DNA of 63,088 nt from Microcaldota archaeon. GTDB lineage: Archaea; Micrarchaeota; Micrarchaeia; Micrarchaeales; CABMGC01. Numbering within the stretch: position 1 is the first letter of the stretch; every line of letters starts with the position of its first letter. Position numbers and translations under genes: made by a program. The notes beneath the pieces were generated by a model that was not told the origin of the DNA, made no database searches, and worked only from the letters and a program-made list of their open reading frames with translations. Below, piece after piece: positions 52,674 to 60,255 of the stretch. The stretch lies in the NCBI GenBank assembly GCA_027334165.1, contig DAHWXM010000012.1, forward strand, positions 1 through 63,088, in the 5' to 3' direction.

Positions 52674-53294
52674 TTATACCTGCGCCTTGTCTAGCGCCAT
52701 CATTCCGAGCACTTTCTCGTGTATGCCTTCCGGTCTCTCCGTTGCATCTATCCTGGTCCACACCGCCCCTGAATACTTCTCCGAATACAGCCTGTCGTAC
52801 ATCTCCTTCACCTTTGACAGGTACTGCTTGTTCTGCTCGAAGCGGTCCGCATGCCCCTTCTGCCTGAGCTTCCTCTCCAGCGACACGTCAACAGACACGT
52901 CAAGGTAAACGATGAGTGACGGCACCGGTAGACGCATGACCTCCTCAATCTTCCTCGCATCGCCGTAGTCGAAGCCCCCGGCGCACTGGTATGCTATCGT
53001 GGTTATGAAGTACCTGTCCATAACCACTATGTCGCCCCGCGAAAGTTCCTCATTTATCTCCCTCTTGTCCTTCACCATGTCGAGAAGGTACAGCAGGAAG
53101 AGCTCATTGACATCCAGGTTTATCTTTCCGTCAAGAAATTCGCGTATTATCTTTCCGTATCTGGATCCATAGTCTGGGTAAGAATGGAGCGAAACCCTCC
53201 TCCCCCTCTCCTGCATTTTCTTAACTAGAAGAGTGGACTGGGTATTCTTCCCAGCACCGTCAATGCCCTCAAAACAGACAAGCGCCCCGGCCAT
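52674..53294 (-). CDS. tmk: Thymidylate kinase
   Basis: About 206 residues. P-loop FEGIDGAGKNTQ, the DR(Y/F) motif VVMDRYFITTIAYQ, and the lid LRQKGHADRFEQNKQYLSKV are those of dTMP kinase. It phosphorylates dTMP to dTDP. Start ATG 53294 (MAGALVCFEG) or 53300. Separated from dcd by 52 bases on the same strand. Confidence 0.94.
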   Translation of the reverse strand: MAGALVCFEGIDGAGKNTQSTLLVKKMQERGRRVSLHSYPDYGSRYGKIIREFLDGKINLDVNELFLLYLLDMVKDKREINEELSRGDIVVMDRYFITTIAYQCAGGFDYGDARKIEEVMRLPVPSLIVYLDVSVDVSLERKLRQKGHADRFEQNKQYLSKVKEMYDRLYSEKYSGAVWTRIDATERPEGIHEKVLGMMALDKAQV

Positions 53295-53372
53295 AAGCAT
53301 TTACCCGAAAGATTAAAGCGCGATAACTTTAATAATTACCTCAAATAAGTTATGTCATTGGATACATCAGCT

Positions 53373-53447
53373 GCTCCTATCGTCTAGTCCGGCCAAGGAC
53401 GTGGGGCTTTCAACCCCGCAACTCGGGTTCAAATCCCGATGGGAGCA
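53373..53447 (+). tRNA. tRNA-Glu(TTC), attachment site of the integrated element
   Basis: Acceptor GCTCCTA (53373-53379) pairs with TGGGAGC (53440-53446), discriminator A at 53447. Anticodon arm TGGGG-CTTTCAA-CCCCG gives anticodon TTC. T-arm CTCGGG-TTCAAAT-CCCGA region is continuous. The 3' part from 53386 is repeated at 60109-60170, and the integrase reading frame begins inside this gene at 53439. Confidence 0.95.
53386..53447 (+). repeat. Left attachment repeat (62 bp, within tRNA-Glu)
   Basis: These 62 bases match 60109-60170 with two differences. They start in the D-arm (AGTCCGGCCAAGGACG) and end exactly with the tRNA discriminator base. The repeat spacing is 6723 bp, which would be the size of the excised circle. 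Confidence 0.93.
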
Positions 53448-54335
53448 ATCGAAATTTACGACGACAAGCTAGGGTTCAAATCTCTAGCCAATGACAAGAA
53501 ATTAAGCAACACACGGTTCGGTTCCATCACGGAGACCGAACCCGAAAAGTTAAAGAAGCACATCAAAGAGGTGCTTCCGAATCTAACCTTCCACGAGATT
53601 AAGGCTGTCTTGTCCTTAATCTACCAAATCAAGAAAAGACGTTACAGAAGCAATGCGCCTCCAAAGTACGGAAGCCTGAACAAAGGCTTCTCTGAACAGG
53701 AGGTGCAGGCGTTCTTCAAGGTAATAGAAAACGACAAGTTTCGCCTATTGTTTGGGTATCAAGCGCAGCTTGGACTCAGGATAGGCGAAGCTGTCAAGGT
53801 AAACGTGAAGGACATCAAGTTCGAGACACGTGAGCTAACCGTGAAAACAGAAAAGGCTCACGTTATAGACACCATGCTTATACCAGTACCATTATTCAAG
53901 CAGACCTTAGAGTTCATAAACCGGAACGAGAAGTCTATAATGCAAGCTGGCGGGTACGTGTTCTTCGCAGAAAAGGGGCATAGCCTTAGGGGCGAGCCCT
54001 ACCTAGAGAAGAACTACGTCCGCAAGGTGTTCAGAGAGTACGTCCAAGCCGCCAAGCTGGACGAGGTCTACGATCAAAGCGAGGAGACCTACGGCAGAAC
54101 ACCCAGAAGGCTGCATAGGCTGACCACGCACAGCCTTAGGCACTATGCAATAACCAGCTTCGCTAGGCAGAATAATGGGAATGTGGTGCTTTCAAGCAGG
54201 TTCGCAAGGCACAGCGATCCAAGCACCACCATGACCTACATAAACACAAGGAAAGACGAGCTTTATAGGGCAGTGGATGAGACCTTCTCGCTAGAGAGGG
54301 CATCCAGCCTCAAAGCCAAGCTTTCCATGCCATAA
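53439..54335 (+). CDS. int: Tyrosine recombinase, C-terminal part Int(C) of an SSV-type split integrase
   Basis: 298 codons from an ATG inside the tRNA 3' end. Catalytic residues: Arg in LGLRIGEAV (about 114), HSLRH (His 231, Arg 234), His 258 in RFARHSDPS, Tyr 267 in MTYIN. In the integrated state, upstream in frame there is TAG at 53385 in the tRNA, so only this part can be made here. The true N-terminus (28 codons) is at 60087-60170; joining the att copies restores one frame of 323 codons. Excision with element circularisation would rebuild the gene with its promoter. Base composition is host-like, unlike the AT-rich genes to the right. Confidence 0.92.
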   Translation: MGAIEIYDDKLGFKSLANDKKLSNTRFGSITETEPEKLKKHIKEVLPNLTFHEIKAVLSLIYQIKKRRYRSNAPPKYGSLNKGFSEQEVQAFFKVIENDKFRLLFGYQAQLGLRIGEAVKVNVKDIKFETRELTVKTEKAHVIDTMLIPVPLFKQTLEFINRNEKSIMQAGGYVFFAEKGHSLRGEPYLEKNYVRKVFREYVQAAKLDEVYDQSEETYGRTPRRLHRLTTHSLRHYAITSFARQNNGNVVLSSRFARHSDPSTTMTYINTRKDELYRAVDETFSLERASSLKAKLSMP

Positions 54336-54343
54336 ATCTAGCA

Positions 54344-54493
54344 TTTCTCTACATGACTTAGGTTTCTCTACATGCCTAAGTCAATCCATGTAGAGAAAAT
54401 CTCCCTCGTAAGCCCTCAAAATAGTGCTGTTTTCTCTCTACACTACTGCACATCAATATTAGAGCCGTCCATGTAGAGTTTCATGTAGAGAAA
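54344..54493. repeat. Array of TTTCTCTACATG repeats in both orientations
   Basis: Exact TTTCTCTACATG at 54344-54355 and 54363-54374; exact complement CATGTAGAGAAA at 54387-54398 and 54482-54493; imperfect copies at about 54431-54443 and 54470-54481. GACTTAGG (54355-54362) and CCTAAGTC (54375-54382) form an inverted repeat around the second copy. It follows the int stop by a few bases. Candidates are integrase arm-type sites, replication iterons, or an operator. Confidence 0.8.
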
Positions 54494-54499
54494 CTCACG

Positions 54500-54740
54500 C
54501 CTACGCAGCCTACGCCCGCCCCTAAGACACCTTCGGTGTCGCTCAGGCGGGCTACGGCTGCTACGGCGGCTGCTTGCAGGACATGGCGGCTCAGGAACTA
54601 CGTCTCTTGTCCAACAAGAGACGCCGATTTTGGGCGGGGGCAAAATCGGCCTTCGGTAGTTCCGTTGCTGGTGGCAGTTTGCAGTCCGTTGGGACGCTAG
54701 CCCACGTGAATCCGAAGGATGAACGTGCTGGCGTAGCTTA
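54500..54740 (+). ncRNA. Strongly folded GC-rich region, candidate non-coding RNA
   Basis: About 240 bases without a credible gene. Stems: CAGCC/GGCTG (54506-54510, 54556-54560) and GCCCGCC/GGCGGGC (54514-54520, 54546-54552) enclosing GACACC/GGTGTC (54526-54531, 54535-54540); GGAACTAC/GTAGTTCC (54594-54601, 54656-54663) enclosing two abutting hairpins, 9 bp (54602-54610 with 54614-54622) and 10 bp (54623-54632 with 54641-54650); GTCC/GGAC (54684-54687, 54692-54695); and a final arm of GCTA-GCC/GGC-TAGC, CACGT/ACGTG and ATCC/GGAT. The last arm has a symmetric GA/GA internal loop, a stable tandem sheared pair only in the plus-strand RNA, so I assign the plus strand. No known RNA class recognised. 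Confidence 0.6.
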
Positions 54741-54796
54741 AGGATTATAGGTCTCCTTACCATAAAACTGATAATTCTTCGCTGCGATATACTACT

Positions 54797-55195
54797 ATGG
54801 CTAGGCGCAAATCCGGAAGCGGGAACGAGATTATAGACCTAATCGGGGCTATAATCGTCTTGCTAGTCATGCTTTGGGTATTCTGGATACTCTTCCATAC
54901 CCAGATAATAGCCTTCTTCACCAACCTGTTGATCGGACTCGTCGAGCTTATCGTACTCGCCCTCATAGTCTTGGCAGGTGGCTATGTGGCATGGGAGCTG
55001 GAAGAAAACAACAACATAACCGCCGGATGGGGGATAGTTGTCGGAATCGCAATATTCATAATACTCTCGGCGCTACGGCTTGGCACGATAGGTGCAGTCA
55101 TAGTGCTTCTGGACATAGGAGCTTTGCTTGCCTTCGCATGGAAGTTTATTGACCAAAACCAGTACGGTATTGACGGTGGATTTTTAGGCCGATAG
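54797..55195 (+). CDS. Small four-helix membrane protein of the element
   Basis: 132 residues. After a basic start (MARRKSGSGNE) there are four hydrophobic helices (IIDLIGAIIVLLVMLWVFWI, IIAFFTNLLIGLVELIVLAL, ITAGWGIVVGIAIFIILSAL, GTIGAVIVLLDIGALLAFAW). No family recognised. It is host-like in composition and lies between the folded RNA region and the defence operon. A membrane partner or effector of the adjoining system is possible but only suggested by position. ATG at 54797 has no strong ribosome site. Confidence 0.7.
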   Translation: MARRKSGSGNEIIDLIGAIIVLLVMLWVFWILFHTQIIAFFTNLLIGLVELIVLALIVLAGGYVAWELEENNNITAGWGIVVGIAIFIILSALRLGTIGAVIVLLDIGALLAFAWKFIDQNQYGIDGGFLGR

Positions 55196-55219
55196 AAAGC
55201 AATATTATCTTGCTGATGA

Positions 55220-55232
55220 ATAATATATAAAG
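55220..55232 (+). promoter_or_regulatory. Promoter of the OLD/type IIG operon
   Basis: ATAATATATAAAG at about 55220-55232 is a good TATA box some 30-40 bases before the ATG at 55262; GGTG lies 8 bases before the start codon. Confidence 0.5.
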
Positions 55233-55261
55233 AAAATACAATAAACTGTAACGGTGCTGTA

Positions 55262-56869
55262 ATGAAGATAAAACGCGTTAATATCACTAATTATAGAAGT
55301 TTGAAAGATATATCAATAGGCGATTTCAACTCCATAAACATTTTAGCAGGAAGGAATGGTTCTGGTAAATCTAATTTACTTGAAGCGTTAGACACCTTTT
55401 TTAGAGAATTTGATCCACCATTGGAAAAACCAGCAGCAGTGCCAGACCATTTATGGTTTAATGAGAATACTAACTTAGAGATAGGGATTGGACTTACGCT
55501 TGCGCTAAATAAAGATGAATTTACTTCTACAAGCACAGAAAACCTTCGTAAGATTATTCCAGATTCGACAGAATATGATGTCTCTATAAAAAGAACTATA
55601 TCAAATCAAGGAAAAAGAGTGTGGAGAACAAATGACCTGTCAGTAAACGAAATGAAAATAATTGATGATAATAAAGTTGCGGCAGACTTCGATACAAAAA
55701 TAAAAGCCATAGATGCAAACCTGAAGCCCGATAATGAAATTTCACAATTCTTAGGTTCTTTAACTACAAGGACAAAAAATAATTTTAGGTTAATAGCACC
55801 TACGAGGGATCAATCAAACCAGTCTGTTACGGCCATAGGTGAACGGAACGCCTTTTTAGATACTGAAACACAGAATTCCATAAGAAATCTTAGCCAGAGC
55901 ACTGCATCAGGTGAAAAAAGAACATGGCGAGAGATAAAAACTAGCTTGCAACAGGTCTTGGATGGTAAAGACCTGGAGGTTTCAAGTAACCAGATATTTC
56001 TAGCTGAGGGCAGCGCAAAATTACCTATTTATCTACATGGCGGTGGGCAACAAGAAGTAGTTGCAATAGTAAGGTATATTGAAGAGCTATCAAGCAAAGG
56101 TGTAACTATATTCGCCATAGAAGAACCAGAAATGCATCTTCATCCACATGCACAAAGACAGTTAATCGAATACTTAAAAAAGAAAGCTAATAACTTTCAA
56201 TTCTTCATTTCTACACACTCGACTACATTCATAAATAAACAAGGAGGGACATATTTAGTTCAAAAGGAAGATACTGAGTCAAGAATATCACAAATTAAAG
56301 ATAAAGACGATCTCAAGAAAGTCATAGTTGAACTAGGTGCGAGACCAAGTGATCTGCTTCTGGCAGATAAAGTTGTCTTCGTTGAAGGAGCTTCGGATAA
56401 GATATTCGTTAGTCGCTGCGCTGAGTTACTGAGTTTGGACTTTGACGAACGTATATCAATAATACCAATGCAGGGCGTAAATAAAGCAAGACATAACTTA
56501 GATTTCTGGATCGAGCTATCTAAGGGTGCGGATATACCTGTTTATGTCATAGCTGACTCTGGAAAACAAACTGATGCTGAGATTAAGGCATTGCTGGACA
56601 AGGGTACCATATCTAAAAACAGCTTCTATAAGCTTGAAAAAGAAGCCATAGAGGAATATTATCCAGCAGAACTAATCAATGAATTTTTGGTATCAATAGG
56701 TGAAACTACAAAAATTAAAGATAGTTTTACTGTAAATGACATAAAATCTAAAGGTGATAAACTACCGAAAATGTGGAAAGTACTACTGGCAGATTATGTT
56801 ACAGAAAGAATCAAAGCAGAACAGGTTCCAGATGAGATAAAGAATATACTATCTGAAATAGTGAAATAA
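55262..56869 (+). CDS. OLD-family ATP-dependent nuclease (AAA ATPase plus TOPRIM)
   Basis: 535 residues. ABC-like ATPase domain: N-terminal MKIKRVNITNYRSLKDISIG, Walker A GRNGSGKSN (about 30-38), Walker B FAIEEPEMHLHP (about 285-296) and FFISTHSTTFINK. The TOPRIM domain follows with VVFVEGASDKIF (about 374-385) and VYVIADSGKQTD. This is the OLD/GajA architecture found in phage-defence nucleases such as P2 Old and Gabija GajA. Here the partner is not a UvrD-like helicase but the restriction-modification enzyme starting one base later. Codon use is strongly AT-rich relative to host genes, a sign of transfer. Confidence 0.9.
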   Translation: MKIKRVNITNYRSLKDISIGDFNSINILAGRNGSGKSNLLEALDTFFREFDPPLEKPAAVPDHLWFNENTNLEIGIGLTLALNKDEFTSTSTENLRKIIPDSTEYDVSIKRTISNQGKRVWRTNDLSVNEMKIIDDNKVAADFDTKIKAIDANLKPDNEISQFLGSLTTRTKNNFRLIAPTRDQSNQSVTAIGERNAFLDTETQNSIRNLSQSTASGEKRTWREIKTSLQQVLDGKDLEVSSNQIFLAEGSAKLPIYLHGGGQQEVVAIVRYIEELSSKGVTIFAIEEPEMHLHPHAQRQLIEYLKKKANNFQFFISTHSTTFINKQGGTYLVQKEDTESRISQIKDKDDLKKVIVELGARPSDLLLADKVVFVEGASDKIFVSRCAELLSLDFDERISIIPMQGVNKARHNLDFWIELSKGADIPVYVIADSGKQTDAEIKALLDKGTISKNSFYKLEKEAIEEYYPAELINEFLVSIGETTKIKDSFTVNDIKSKGDKLPKMWKVLLADYVTERIKAEQVPDEIKNILSEIVK

Positions 56870-59800
56870 TTGGTAATCAATGTGGCTACTAAATCGAATG
56901 TTAGTTTCGTAGACAAAGTCTTACTCGCTTTTAAGAAGATAAATAGCGAAATAACAATAGACTCGCTTGAACATGACTTTAGCCCTAGACTGGCCAAATA
57001 TCTAATAGAGGGAGTTTTGGGATACAGTGGTTCAGATTATACATTTGAGCGGGGCAGAACTGACATAACTTTATTTGATGAGAATAAGAACAGAGTCGTG
57101 GTAATAGAAACAAAGAGGCCAAAGGAGAATTTGGACGCAGAGGAATGGCGCAAACAAGCTGGAAAGTACGCAGATTCAACAACACATTTTATTGGACTCA
57201 CTAATGGTTATAGATTTATCTTGTGGGAAATCAAAGCCGATGAGAAAACTTTAAAATCTGACATAGATTTTAGCGGTCTAATTAATTCAAAGAAAATTAC
57301 AGAGACCAAGCTCTCTACAACAGAGGTCGAACAAATTCTTTTCTTGAACAACATAACAAAAGAGCAAATATGGAGCGAGTCAAAATACGCTATTTTTGAT
57401 CCGTATTACGCTAAAATAGACGTAGCGGAAGATGACGGATTCGGTAAGCTTATTGCACAACTCAATTACATTTCGGATGATATATTACGCCAATATACTT
57501 ATTCTGCGTTTGATGATTATTATGCTAATTATGCCGAATATAAACAATCAAAAAATGAGATAGAAGAGATTAAAAAACACAATGGGGATGATAGAAAGCA
57601 AGCTTCCAAAGTAGCCACATATGAAATGAAGATAGAGGGCAAATATAAAAAGTACTCAACATTCTTAGGTTATTATATATGGAAGGCACTTTCAAACAGG
57701 CCAGACGATAAAGAAGAAGAAAATAAACAAGTTTTCTGTAAGGAATCAATCTACGTACTTATTAACAGACTTCTTTTCATAAGGATATGTGAAGATAAAG
57801 GACTTATTGGTAAGAGAATAATATCAAATGGTGGAGTAGAAAAACTGCGTGATTTACTACATGATGAAGCATTTCCAGATCCAGACCTTGGAGTTTTCAA
57901 GCAAATAGTTTTCAATTTTTCATATGATAGGGGAAATCATCTATACAATCATTTCTATGAAAAGAATAATCCATTAGATTGGTATGAGAGCGGAGACGGA
58001 GAACTTGATAGAGTTCTGAATCGCATTTTGTGGATTCTTAATCAATTTAACTTTTCCAAAGTCGATAGGGACATATTAGGCAAAATTTATGAAAAATATC
58101 TTCCAAAAGAGGAAAGAAAAAGGCTTGGAGAATTTTATACGCCTGATGAAATTATTGACTACATATTAGACGCTGTTGAATACTTACCAAATAAAGCAAT
58201 TGAAAATAAAGATCTGATAGATCCTGCATGCGGATCTGGTGGATTTCTTGTAAGGTCATCAAGGAGACTCATAGCTAGATATGCCGTAAAATTTGATAAG
58301 GCCACACCAAAAGAAGCACTTGATAATAAAAAGTGGAAAGATGTTCTAGAACGACTTACACCGAAAGAATGCGAAGAGATAGTAAATGCTGTTGCGCTTC
58401 ATATACATGGATTTGATATAAATCCGTTTGCAGTTAATATTACTGAAATGAACCTACTTTTTCAGGTAGTAGATCTTTATTTCAAAGCAAATAAGGCAAA
58501 TAGAACCTTTATTGTGCCTAGATTTCAAATATATGGCACAGATTCACTTGAAGTTCCGAATGAACAAGCTAAGATGACACAATTCTATGATGGTTCTGGA
58601 AAGAATATGGCTAAAGATTTAGTTACTATAGAAGAGCTGAAAAAGAAGAAATATGATTTTGTGGTAGGAAACCCACCATATGTCAAAGTCCAAAATCTTG
58701 TGTCAATACAAAAGGATTTGCTAGAAAAATCATTCAAAACTGCAAAAGGCTTGTACGATTTATACACACTGTTTGTTGAGCTAGGCATAAATATGCTTGG
58801 CGATACGGGAAAGTTCGGATATATAATATCTGATAAATTCATACAGCGAGGATATGGAGAACCGTTAAAGGAGATCATAGCAAAAGAAACTTCTATAAAA
58901 GAAATCATTGATTTTGGTGACACTCCTGTTTTTGAAGATGTTACAAATTATCCATTAATCTTGGTACTTTCTAAGCCCAACGATAACACTACAGAAGCAA
59001 AAATAATCAAAATTAAGCAGGCTAAATCAGATATGCTTAAAGAAATATCAAATATAGGTAAGATAACAGAAAACCGATACATAACAGCAAAATTTATCAA
59101 ACACGAAGAATTTGTAAAGGACTGGTCTTTTTCTAATGAAAGACTAAGGAAGATACTGAACGGTCTAGATGGACTGAAAAAGCTTAGTGAATTATGTGAA
59201 TCTATTCAGGTAGGAATTCAAACTGGGAACGATGAATTACTGATATTCAATCAAGAATTTGTTAAAAATGAAATAGACTCCAAATTCCTAAAACCTTATG
59301 TAAAAGGCAGAGATGTTAAAAGGTATTCGACCCCAGAACCTAAAAATTTGGTTTTGTATCCATATATTTTAGATGGAGAAAAGCAAAGACTTATTACGGA
59401 ATCAGAATTAAAACTAAATCCCAAAGTATACAACTATCTAATCGCCCATAAACCAGAACTTCAGAATAGATGGGGCGTAAAGACGTTCTATGATTTGCCT
59501 ACTACTAGGTCTATTGAATGGTTTGAAAAAAGAAAGATACTGACGCCGGATGTATCTGCTCAGCCAAACTTTACTATAATAGATGGTGGAAAATATTTCT
59601 CAAAAGGAAGTTGCTATGGTATAGTCCTAAAACAGAATAAACTTTACGAATTTGTTTTAGGGATACTAAATTCAAAACTTACCTTTGCTATAATTAAAGA
59701 AACTAGTGCACTTTTTTCAGGAGGATACTACCGTTTTACAACGGATTTTATGGAGCCACTACCAATTAAACTACCAATTAACAAAAAAGAGGAAACCATA

Positions 59801-59965
59801 GCAGAAAAAATAACAACATTAGTTAAAGAGATTCTAAAAATGAAAAAGAAAGACGCAAATGCTGATACTAAAAAGCTTGAAGATGATATAGATGGCTTGG
59901 TTTTTGACTTGTATGGCCTGAGCACTGAAGAACGAAAGCTCATAGAGCAAGCTGTAGCTACCTAA
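56870..59965 (+). CDS. Type IIG restriction-modification enzyme (Eco57I-like)
   Basis: Up to 1031 residues. An N-terminal PD-(D/E)xK nuclease is suggested by RTDITLFDENKNRVVVIETKRP (Asp, then E-x-K at about 79-81). The helical middle part is followed by N6-adenine methylase motifs: DPACGSGGFLV (about 450-460), FDINPFAVNITEMNLL, and NPPYVKVQ (about 600). A C-terminal target-recognition region includes KPYVKGRDVKRYSTPEPKN. Cutting, methylation and recognition are thus in one chain. Start TTG 56870, directly after the OLD stop, or GTG 56882 with GGTAAT upstream. AT-rich like its partner. Alternative: a BREX-like methylase, less likely given the nuclease motif. Confidence 0.88.
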   Translation: MVINVATKSNVSFVDKVLLAFKKINSEITIDSLEHDFSPRLAKYLIEGVLGYSGSDYTFERGRTDITLFDENKNRVVVIETKRPKENLDAEEWRKQAGKYADSTTHFIGLTNGYRFILWEIKADEKTLKSDIDFSGLINSKKITETKLSTTEVEQILFLNNITKEQIWSESKYAIFDPYYAKIDVAEDDGFGKLIAQLNYISDDILRQYTYSAFDDYYANYAEYKQSKNEIEEIKKHNGDDRKQASKVATYEMKIEGKYKKYSTFLGYYIWKALSNRPDDKEEENKQVFCKESIYVLINRLLFIRICEDKGLIGKRIISNGGVEKLRDLLHDEAFPDPDLGVFKQIVFNFSYDRGNHLYNHFYEKNNPLDWYESGDGELDRVLNRILWILNQFNFSKVDRDILGKIYEKYLPKEERKRLGEFYTPDEIIDYILDAVEYLPNKAIENKDLIDPACGSGGFLVRSSRRLIARYAVKFDKATPKEALDNKKWKDVLERLTPKECEEIVNAVALHIHGFDINPFAVNITEMNLLFQVVDLYFKANKANRTFIVPRFQIYGTDSLEVPNEQAKMTQFYDGSGKNMAKDLVTIEELKKKKYDFVVGNPPYVKVQNLVSIQKDLLEKSFKTAKGLYDLYTLFVELGINMLGDTGKFGYIISDKFIQRGYGEPLKEIIAKETSIKEIIDFGDTPVFEDVTNYPLILVLSKPNDNTTEAKIIKIKQAKSDMLKEISNIGKITENRYITAKFIKHEEFVKDWSFSNERLRKILNGLDGLKKLSELCESIQVGIQTGNDELLIFNQEFVKNEIDSKFLKPYVKGRDVKRYSTPEPKNLVLYPYILDGEKQRLITESELKLNPKVYNYLIAHKPELQNRWGVKTFYDLPTTRSIEWFEKRKILTPDVSAQPNFTIIDGGKYFSKGSCYGIVLKQNKLYEFVLGILNSKLTFAIIKETSALFSGGYYRFTTDFMEPLPIKLPINKKEETIAEKITTLVKEILKMKKKDANADTKKLEDDIDGLVFDLYGLSTEERKLIEQAVAT

Positions 59966-59970
59966 TTTTA

Positions 59971-59997
59971 GGTTCAGATATTCTGTGAATCTGAACC
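59971..59997 (+). terminator. Stem-loop after the type IIG gene
   Basis: GGTTCAGAT (59971-59979) and ATCTGAACC (59989-59997) form a perfect 9-bp stem with a 9-base loop, 6 bases after the stop codon; likely ends the defence operon or protects its 3' end. Confidence 0.55.
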
Positions 59998-60005
59998 GTG
60001 CCTGC

Positions 60006-60081
60006 TTATATAGCTTGCTTGGGAAATGCTACTGTTCAGAAAGCTTGGAATGTTTGGGTTGGTTTTGTTTGTGTGTAGGTG
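60006..60081 (+). promoter_or_regulatory. Promoter and ribosome site of the split integrase
   Basis: TTATATAG (60006-60013) is a TATA box about 75 bases before the ATG at 60087, and GGTG (60078-60081) is a ribosome site 5 bases before it. In the integrated state this drives only the N-terminal fragment. Confidence 0.5.
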
Positions 60082-60086
60082 CTAGA

Positions 60087-60194
60087 ATGGAGCTAGAAAA
60101 CGACGCTAAGTCCGGCCAAGGACGCGGGGCTTTCAACCCTGCAACTCGGGTTCAAATCCCGATGGGAGCACTCTATCTCTGGGGTTATATATAA
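60087..60194 (+). pseudogene. int: Integrase N-terminal fragment Int(N), split by integration
   Basis: From ATG 60087 the frame reads MELENDAKSGQGRGAFN and continues through the att copy to ATG-GGA-GCA (60162-60170), the same codons that open Int(C) at 53439. Past the junction it runs on for only eight codons to TAA at 60192. Joining 60170 to 53448 gives one continuous integrase. Both base differences between the att copies fall at third positions here (CGT to CGC, CCC to CCT), so the copy has evolved as coding sequence. Not a gene in its own right. Confidence 0.88.
60109..60170 (+). repeat. Right attachment repeat (62 bp copy of tRNA-Glu 3' part)
   Basis: Matches 53386-53447 with two substitutions. 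It lacks the 5' acceptor strand and part of the D-arm, so it is not a tRNA gene. Marks the right end of the element. Confidence 0.93.
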
Positions 60195-60255
60195 CTCGTT
60201 CAAATGTCCCCCCTTCTCTAACATAGTTTTAGCAGATATGGCTAGTACGCTATTT

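Noticed and set aside
54344-54493. CRISPR-like array
   Set aside because: Repeats are short, in both orientations and unevenly spaced, unlike CRISPR.
54443-54763. Minus-strand 106-codon frame over the repeat and folded region
   Set aside because: Composition is Arg/Pro/Ser-rich as expected from GC-rich antisense, it overlaps the repeats and stems, and has no domain or ribosome site.
60109-60170. Second tRNA-Glu gene
   Set aside because: The copy has no 5' acceptor strand and incomplete D-arm; it is an att repeat and integrase code.
59985-60194. Independent 69-codon gene
   Set aside because: Its last part is the integrase N-terminus and its first part runs through the promoter; the real start is at 60087.
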